The position numbers were made by a program, and so were the translations under genes. DNA of 13,315 nt. Origin: JBCBWG01 sp039817205. GTDB taxonomy: Bacteria; Pseudomonadota; Alphaproteobacteria; Rhizobiales; Hyphomicrobiaceae. The DNA is taken from positions 1 through 13,315 of the forward strand of contig JBCBWG010000071.1 of assembly GCA_039817205.1 (NCBI GenBank), read 5' to 3'. Shown here one piece after another: positions 9,424-13,315 of this stretch; position 1 is the first letter of the stretch, and each line of letters begins with the position of its first letter. The notes below the pieces were generated by a model. That model ran no database searches. It was not told the DNA's origin and was given only the letters and a program-made list of their open reading frames with translations.

Positions 9424-9584
9424 TTCTCTGTTTATAAAATAATGCGCCTCTCATTTTGATACATGCGCGCAATATTTTGAAACGGTATTTGGAGCGTTCT
9501 GTTTCAAATTTGATATTTTTAGGCTCTAGTAAATACGTTGCGCTATCGTCACGCAGCCTGACTGGAACCTGCTAGGGTGTACCC
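9424..9584. other. AT-rich spacer between extensin-like and second vWA gene
   Basis: This 161-bp stretch is far richer in A and T than the flanking genes. It has no terminator-like hairpin after the extensin-like gene, so read-through is possible, and it probably carries a promoter for the vWA gene at 9585. The pairs I could try (for example TTGATA at 9510 with TAAATA at 9530) have a spacer of only 14 bases, so I do not call a promoter. Confidence 0.45.
9476..9508. promoter_or_regulatory. Inverted repeat TTTGAAAC-N17-GTTTCAAA, possible operator
   Basis: Two perfect 8-base arms lie at 9476-9483 and 9501-9508, separated by 17 bases, about 77-109 bases upstream of the second vWA gene. The arm centres are 25 bases apart, roughly two and a half helical turns. 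It could be a regulator site or an RNA hairpin near a promoter. I cannot assign it to a known regulator. Confidence 0.35.
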
Positions 9585-10874
9585 GTGTCCCAAAAAAAAT
9601 TCGTCGCGCGTTTTTCAAATGATGATCGCGGTGTCGTCGTCATCATATTCGCACTTCTGTTCGTCTTCATCGTGGGGATTGCGGGCCTTGCAGTAGATGC
9701 GGCGCGATACTATTCCACGGCCCGCCACATTGAAGGCCTGCTTGATGCCACGGCAATCATGGCGGCCAAGCTTGCCGACACAGAGGAGCTCTCGGACCAA
9801 CAGATCGCCGATCGGGCCCGGAACTTTTTCGATCAACAGGCAGCGACCATGATCGAAACGCGGAACGTCACGATTTCGCAATTCCAAGTAACGCATGACG
9901 GGTCCGATGGTTCGGTCGAAATTAATTTTCGATCGGAAATTCCAACCACGCTCCTTAAAGCGGTCCAGGTCGATAGCCTGACGCTCGAGCGGGTCGCAGC
10001 TGTCAACTTTTCATCGCGCCGGATCGAGGTTTCGCTGGTTCTGGATACAACGGGCTCGATGTGTGACCCGTGCGCGAAGCTCGATGCTTTGAAAGAAGCG
10101 GCGAAGTCCCTAGTTGACGTGCTTTATAACGATGAAACGCCCGAAGGCTTTGTCCGGGTTGCGCTTGTCCCATATGCCACCACGGTCAACGTTGGTAACG
10201 ACTACTTCGTCCGGGCAGCTCTCGAAGGCGGCATCTTCGACGACGACGGAGCGCCATGCGTGATCGAACGCCAAAACGAAGAGCGCTACACGGATGCGGG
10301 ACCGGTCAACGGGAATGACGTCAGCACGAAGCTCCACACATCGAACCCGCGGTTCGCGTGTGTTTCTGCGCCCTTGATCCCGCTAAGTGATCTTCGCAAA
10401 GAACAGGACCGGGACGATTTCAAAAGCGAAATTGATGCGCTCACGGCTCAAGGCTGGACGGCTGGTCACATTGGTGTGGCGTGGGGTTGGTATACGATTT
10501 CGCCGGAGTGGCACACGCTTTGGCCGACCGACAGTCGACCCAACGCTTACGGGCGGAAGAACAATATCAAAGCCACAGTCATCATGAGCGATGGCAGGTT
10601 CAACACCGCCTACTCTGCCCAGAACGAAAACTCCGAGAGCCGTGGCGACGTCCTGAGCTCCGGTTTCCAAGCGCTGCAACTGTGTTCGGCAATGCGAGCA
10701 GCGGGCATCCAGGTTTACACCATCGCGTTCCAAGCCCCGGCAGAGGCTGAGGCCATGCTCGAAGAGTGCGCGGGTTCGACAGAGAACTTCTACAACGCCG
10801 ACACCGCAAACCAGCTCATCAACGCATTTCGCGATGTCGCGACGAAACTAAAATCCATGCGGGTCGCGCAGTAA
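9585..10874 (+). CDS. TadG-like membrane-anchored vWA-domain protein (copy 2)
   Basis: A 429-residue paralog of the protein at 713-1981 with the same order of parts: TadE/G-like N-terminus with a hydrophobic helix at about 17-38, a segment with GLLDATAIMAAK, and a vWA domain from about 147. The MIDAS is D154-x-T156-x-S158 in VLDTTGSMC, with the second acidic loop at IMSDGRFN (D336) and the conserved WTAGHIGVAWGW..SPEW block (291-309). Unlike copy 1 it has a CxxC (C160, C163) right after the metal-site serine. The start is a GTG at 9585 with AGGG (9574-9577) seven bases upstream; codons 3-5 contain a run of eight A. It is expected to be anchored in the inner membrane and to face the periplasm. 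Function is unknown; no tad secretion genes are present. Confidence 0.88.
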   Translation: MSQKKFVARFSNDDRGVVVIIFALLFVFIVGIAGLAVDAARYYSTARHIEGLLDATAIMAAKLADTEELSDQQIADRARNFFDQQAATMIETRNVTISQFQVTHDGSDGSVEINFRSEIPTTLLKAVQVDSLTLERVAAVNFSSRRIEVSLVLDTTGSMCDPCAKLDALKEAAKSLVDVLYNDETPEGFVRVALVPYATTVNVGNDYFVRAALEGGIFDDDGAPCVIERQNEERYTDAGPVNGNDVSTKLHTSNPRFACVSAPLIPLSDLRKEQDRDDFKSEIDALTAQGWTAGHIGVAWGWYTISPEWHTLWPTDSRPNAYGRKNNIKATVIMSDGRFNTAYSAQNENSESRGDVLSSGFQALQLCSAMRAAGIQVYTIAFQAPAEAEAMLEECAGSTENFYNADTANQLINAFRDVATKLKSMRVAQ

Positions 10875-10916
10875 GCGCAGTAGGCGAAGTTCGGGGCCAA
10901 CCACCGAGACAATTGC

Positions 10917-10954
10917 AAGCAGGTTGCCTTCCCAGGCAGCCTGCTTTGGTATTT
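10917..10954 (+). terminator. Rho-independent terminator of the second vWA gene
   Basis: The stem AAGCAGGTTGCC (10917-10928) pairs with GGCAGCCTGCTT (10935-10946) over 12 bases with one G-U pair and a six-base loop, followed by a T-rich but interrupted stretch. It begins 42 bases after the stop codon at 10874. Confidence 0.75.
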
Positions 10955-11342
10955 GACACCACGCGTGTTCTCGCCCCGCGTCACAGAGGCCAGTGCCACA
11001 GGCCAGTCTCACAGCAAGGTCTCACAGCTAGGTTTCACAGGCAGACACCATGCGCGCTCGTGTCGATGCCTCTGACGCAGCCCCCGCGCGCGCAAGCATC
11101 ACAGCGGGTCAACCAAGCCCCCGATCAAACGACCTCCAGGCGATGCGACCGCTCACTGGTGTTCCCGGCACCGAACAGGCTTTTGCCTGCCCTACAACAA
11201 GACGCGGTCGCACGTCGAAATCGGATGCAAGTGCACGCCGTCATGCCATCCCCTGCGTCTACGGTCGCTGTCGGACGAAGCCGCCGCTGGCGCTGACTGA
11301 GCCACGAGAGCGCGCCGCCTGAATGAGCAGGCCACCCAACGC
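10955..11342. other. Stretch without a convincing gene between two convergent terminators
   Basis: Bounded by the plus-strand terminator ending near 10954 and the minus-strand terminator beginning at 11343. It holds a 13-bp tandem repeat (10982-11048) and a small hairpin with CAGGC and GCCTG arms around 11176-11190. One open frame (11050-11322, plus strand, 90 codons) starts right after the repeat but is Arg/Ala/Pro-rich, matches no family I know and has a poor ribosome site. I leave it uncalled. Confidence 0.55.
10982..11048. repeat. 13-bp tandem repeat with CACAG core, five units
   Basis: CACAG occurs at 10982, 10997, 11010, 11023 and 11036, that is at intervals of 15, 13, 13 and 13 bases. 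The units read CACAGGCCAGTCT, CACAGCAAGGTCT, CACAGCTAGGTTT and CACAGGCAGACAC; the first, 15-base unit (CACAGAGGCCAGTGC) is a variant with a two-base insertion. A period of 13 breaks any reading frame, so the array is noncoding. Confidence 0.75.
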
Positions 11343-11375
11343 AAAAAGGGCCCGCTCCATTGGAGCAGACCCTTT
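11343..11375 (-). terminator. Rho-independent terminator of the BI-1 gene
   Basis: Read on the minus strand, a 14-bp stem (arms 11362-11375 and 11345-11358, with two G-U pairs) with a three-base loop runs into five T (A-run at 11343-11347). It lies 53 bases beyond the stop at 11429. Confidence 0.88.
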
Positions 11376-11428
11376 CAAACTTATGCCTTGCAGCCGCTGG
11401 TCAGCGACCAACGCAGTTCACGTCGCAG

Positions 11429-12157
11429 CTACTCCTGGTCGCCGAAGAGCTGCAACAGCATCGTGAACATGTTGATGAAGTTCAGGTACAGGCTCAGTGC
11501 GCCCATGATAGCGGACTTTGCAAGCCACGTCTGGTCACCGGCGAGCTGATAGTACTCGTCCTTCAGGCGCTGTGTGTCATAGGCTGTCAGACCTGCGAAC
11601 ACGAGCACACCGATCACGGAGATCGCGAACTGCAGAGCGCCAGACTGCAGGAAAATGTTGACGATCGCCGCAATGATAATGCCGATCAGGCCCATGATGA
11701 GGAACGAACCCCAGCCGGAGAGATCCTTTTTCGTCGTGTAGCCGAACACGCTCAAACCGGCGAATGCGGCGGCCGTCACGAAGAAGACCTGTGCGATCGA
11801 TTGCCCCGTAAACACGAGGAAGATCGACGACAGGGACACACCCATCACTGCTGCGAACAGCCAGTAAGAAACCTGGGCTGCACCGACGCTCAGCTTGTGA
11901 ACGCGGAACGACAGGAAGAACACAAACGCCAACGGCGCCAGCATGACCACCCACTTCAGTGGTGAGAAATACAGTGCCTGAGCGACGGCTTGGTTCGTGC
12001 TTGCGAGATAAGAAGTCGCCATTGCAACAATGCCGGTCAGCGCAACGCCGCCCGTCATGTAGTTGTAAATGCCGATCATGTGTGAGCGCAGGCCCTGGTC
12101 GATGACACCGTCGGTACGGGTACCGGCCACCTGAGCGTAGTTGCGATTGTCTGCCAT
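11429..12157 (-). CDS. Bax inhibitor-1/YccA family membrane protein
   Basis: A 242-residue inner-membrane protein with about seven hydrophobic helices (from about residue 30 to 238) after a polar N-terminus. Family marks are GYTTKKDLSGWGSFL (139-153), the acidic TAYDTQRLK loop (191-199) and GALSLYLNFINMF near the end. Members such as E. coli YbhL and YccA and Bacillus YetJ are linked to calcium leak, stress tolerance or regulation of membrane proteolysis by FtsH; the exact role here is unknown. The ATG at 12157 gives MADNRNYAQVAG, usual for alphaproteobacterial members; an AAGGGA lies about 10 bases upstream. It is transcribed alone and ends at the terminator near 11343-11375. Confidence 0.93.
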   Translation of the reverse strand: MADNRNYAQVAGTRTDGVIDQGLRSHMIGIYNYMTGGVALTGIVAMATSYLASTNQAVAQALYFSPLKWVVMLAPLAFVFFLSFRVHKLSVGAAQVSYWLFAAVMGVSLSSIFLVFTGQSIAQVFFVTAAAFAGLSVFGYTTKKDLSGWGSFLIMGLIGIIIAAIVNIFLQSGALQFAISVIGVLVFAGLTAYDTQRLKDEYYQLAGDQTWLAKSAIMGALSLYLNFINMFTMLLQLFGDQE

Positions 12158-12387
12158 CGGATATTTTGTCCCTTTGACCGATACGAGTTCTGTCAGTCAC
12201 GCGCCGAATATGCGGACTGGTCGGCGCACTTTCAAGCAATACAGGGCCGCAAAGAGCCACGCAAAGCTAACGAAAAGCTTGTTTCGGCTGCTTAAATTTA
12301 AGGACCGCCTAAATTCGCGACAAACTGTCCTGAAACCGCGCCCATTGCGACCGTGCAAAACTGGCGCGGACTGCGGTCGGTCCGGCA
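12158..12387. promoter_or_regulatory. Intergenic region upstream of BI-1, with a 12-bp palindrome
   Basis: This 230-bp gap between two minus-strand genes holds no gene. CTTAAATTTAAG at 12291-12302 is a perfect palindrome in an AT-rich patch about 135 bases upstream of the BI-1 start, and may belong to its promoter or an operator. A small CGAAA/TTTCG hairpin lies near 12271-12286. I see no clear terminator for the permease gene. Confidence 0.3.
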
Positions 12388-13315
12388 TCACAAGCTCCGA
12401 AGATGCGGCACCGGTCGCGTCTGCAACACGCGCCACGTGCCGACGCCGCCAAACGTCAAAACGAGCCCGACGGACGCCGCGATGGCGAGACCGAGCGCTG
12501 ACCACGACATCACGAACGGGACCTCGAGCACCAGTGTCGCAATGGCGTAGGCGGCAACAATTCCGACACCTGCCGCGAGAAGTGCCGCTATCAGCGCAAG
12601 CAGGCCGTACTCCACCGCGTGTGCGAGCAGGAGCTTCCCTCGCGTTGCACCCAGACACTTGAGTATCACAGCCTGCATAATCCGCCGCCGCTGTGCTGTC
12701 GCAAGTGCGCCTGCGAGCACCAATGCGCCCGCAAGCAAGGTGAGCGCTCCGGCGGCTCTGACCGCGGCCATGACATTTGCAAAGACGCCCGCGAACGCTT
12801 CGATTGCATCTTTCACGCGGACCATTGTCACAGCAGGAAGGTCCCGACCAACTTCCCGTCCGATCGCGATCGACCGATCTTCGTCGGCGACGCCGGTTTT
12901 CGGGTCCGGCGGCATACGAACCGTCGCCAGTACGTTGTACGGTGCGGCAGCCAGAGTATTCGGCGAGAAGATCATGACGAAGTTGATCGCCAAACTCTCC
13001 CATTCGATCTCGCGTAAGCTCGCAATGCGGGCGGTGATGTTCCGACCGAGCACGTTGACGGTAATCGTGTCGCCAATGCCGAGGCCAAGGTCCTTGGCCA
13101 AGTCCGCAACAAACGAAACCTGCGGCTCGCCCCTGTAACCGGGTGCCCACCACGTGCCATCCACGACCCGTGAGCCTTTGGGCAGCTCCTCCGAGAAACT
13201 GAGGCCACGGTCGCCGCGCAAGACCCACGCTGCATCGGGACCAGCTTTGACATCAGCTGCGGCGACACCGTTCAAAGAAACGATCCGGCCGCGCAGCATC
13301 GGCGCGGTTTGGACC
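12388..13315 (-). CDS. ABC transporter permease, YbbP/FtsX type (C-terminal part, cut by window end)
   Basis: About 308 residues, open to the right edge: codons continue upstream of the ATG at 13299 without a stop, reading QTAPMLRGRIVSLNG. The sequence belongs to the large (about 800-850 residue) permeases of the YbbP family: WVLRGDRGLSFSEELPKGS, GTWWAPGY, VNVLGRNITARIASLREIEWESLAINFVM, then an FtsX-like domain with about three membrane segments at the C-terminus, containing RRRIMQAVILKCLGATRGKLLLAHAVEY, the coupling region that contacts the ATPase. Its usual partner is the ATPase YbbA, often next to the thioesterase tesA; both would lie upstream, outside the window. Members are thought to move lipids or lipoproteins or to act as mechanotransmission complexes at the envelope. 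The fragment itself looks intact. Confidence 0.9.
   Translation of the reverse strand, partial: VQTAPMLRGRIVSLNGVAAADVKAGPDAAWVLRGDRGLSFSEELPKGSRVVDGTWWAPGYRGEPQVSFVADLAKDLGLGIGDTITVNVLGRNITARIASLREIEWESLAINFVMIFSPNTLAAAPYNVLATVRMPPDPKTGVADEDRSIAIGREVGRDLPAVTMVRVKDAIEAFAGVFANVMAAVRAAGALTLLAGALVLAGALATAQRRRIMQAVILKCLGATRGKLLLAHAVEYGLLALIAALLAAGVGIVAAYAIATLVLEVPFVMSWSALGLAIAASVGLVLTFGGVGTWRVLQTRPVPHLRSL

Noticed and set aside
10766..11296. 176-codon plus-strand frame overlapping the end of the second vWA gene
   Set aside because: It runs through the terminator hairpin and the 13-bp repeat and is low-complexity Arg/Gln-rich sequence without family features.
11050..11322. 90-codon open frame on the plus strand in the gene-free island
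   Set aside because: It begins right after the 13-bp repeat, has a poor ribosome site, an Arg/Ala/Pro-rich composition typical of chance frames in GC-rich DNA, and no recognisable motif.
12197..13228. 343-codon minus-strand open frame overlapping the permease gene
   Set aside because: It is Arg/Gly/Cys-rich shadow sequence in a different frame from the clear YbbP-type permease.

Overview
The window looks like a chromosomal, housekeeping-type stretch of a moderately GC-rich alphaproteobacterium, most likely in or near the Hyphomicrobiales/Rhizobiales. Supporting signs are a DUF1674 (SDHAF4-like) protein, the acidic insert in the GyrA C-terminal domain that is common in alphaproteobacteria, the gyrA - coaD - cyclophilin gene order, an alphaproteobacterial extensin-like (Extensin-like_C) protein, and TadG-like von Willebrand A (vWA) proteins. 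I see no phage genes, transposases, CRISPR array, tRNA or rRNA. The taxonomic call is inference from gene content.

Layout. Positions 69-317 (+) hold a small DUF1674 protein, followed by a 15-bp tandem repeat (326-400) and about 310 bp of noncoding DNA. A TadG-like vWA protein follows (713-1981, +). On the minus strand come a cation-diffusion-facilitator-like membrane protein that seems to have lost its metal-site residues (2075-3016) and, beyond a very strong terminator, an exported PRC-barrel protein with four 11-residue LEA-like repeats (3169-3774). A divergent intergenic region with candidate promoters separates that gene from gyrA (4079-6880, +). A periplasmic rhodanese (6969-7454, -) lies between gyrA and a likely operon of coaD (7579-8079), an exported cyclophilin (8137-8703) and an anchored extensin-like/M15-like protein (8719-9423). 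An AT-rich spacer carrying an inverted repeat leads to a second TadG-like vWA paralog (9585-10874, +), which ends at a terminator. About 390 bp without a convincing gene follow, holding a second short tandem repeat (13-bp period). The right end is on the minus strand: a Bax inhibitor-1 family membrane protein (11429-12157) and the C-terminal part of a large YbbP/FtsX-type ABC permease (12388 to beyond the window end).

How they relate. gyrA and coaD are core functions (DNA supercoiling, coenzyme A synthesis). Much of the rest concerns the cell envelope: two membrane-anchored vWA proteins, an exported PRC-barrel protein, a periplasmic rhodanese, a periplasmic prolyl isomerase, a periplasmic putative metal-dependent extensin-like protein, BI-1 and an ABC permease. 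The two vWA genes stand alone without tad pilus genes. I found no clear new multi-gene system. The best leads are the degenerate CDF protein, the PRC-barrel/LEA-like architecture, the paired orphan TadG-like proteins (one with a CxxC in its metal-site loop), and the two short-period tandem repeats in noncoding DNA.
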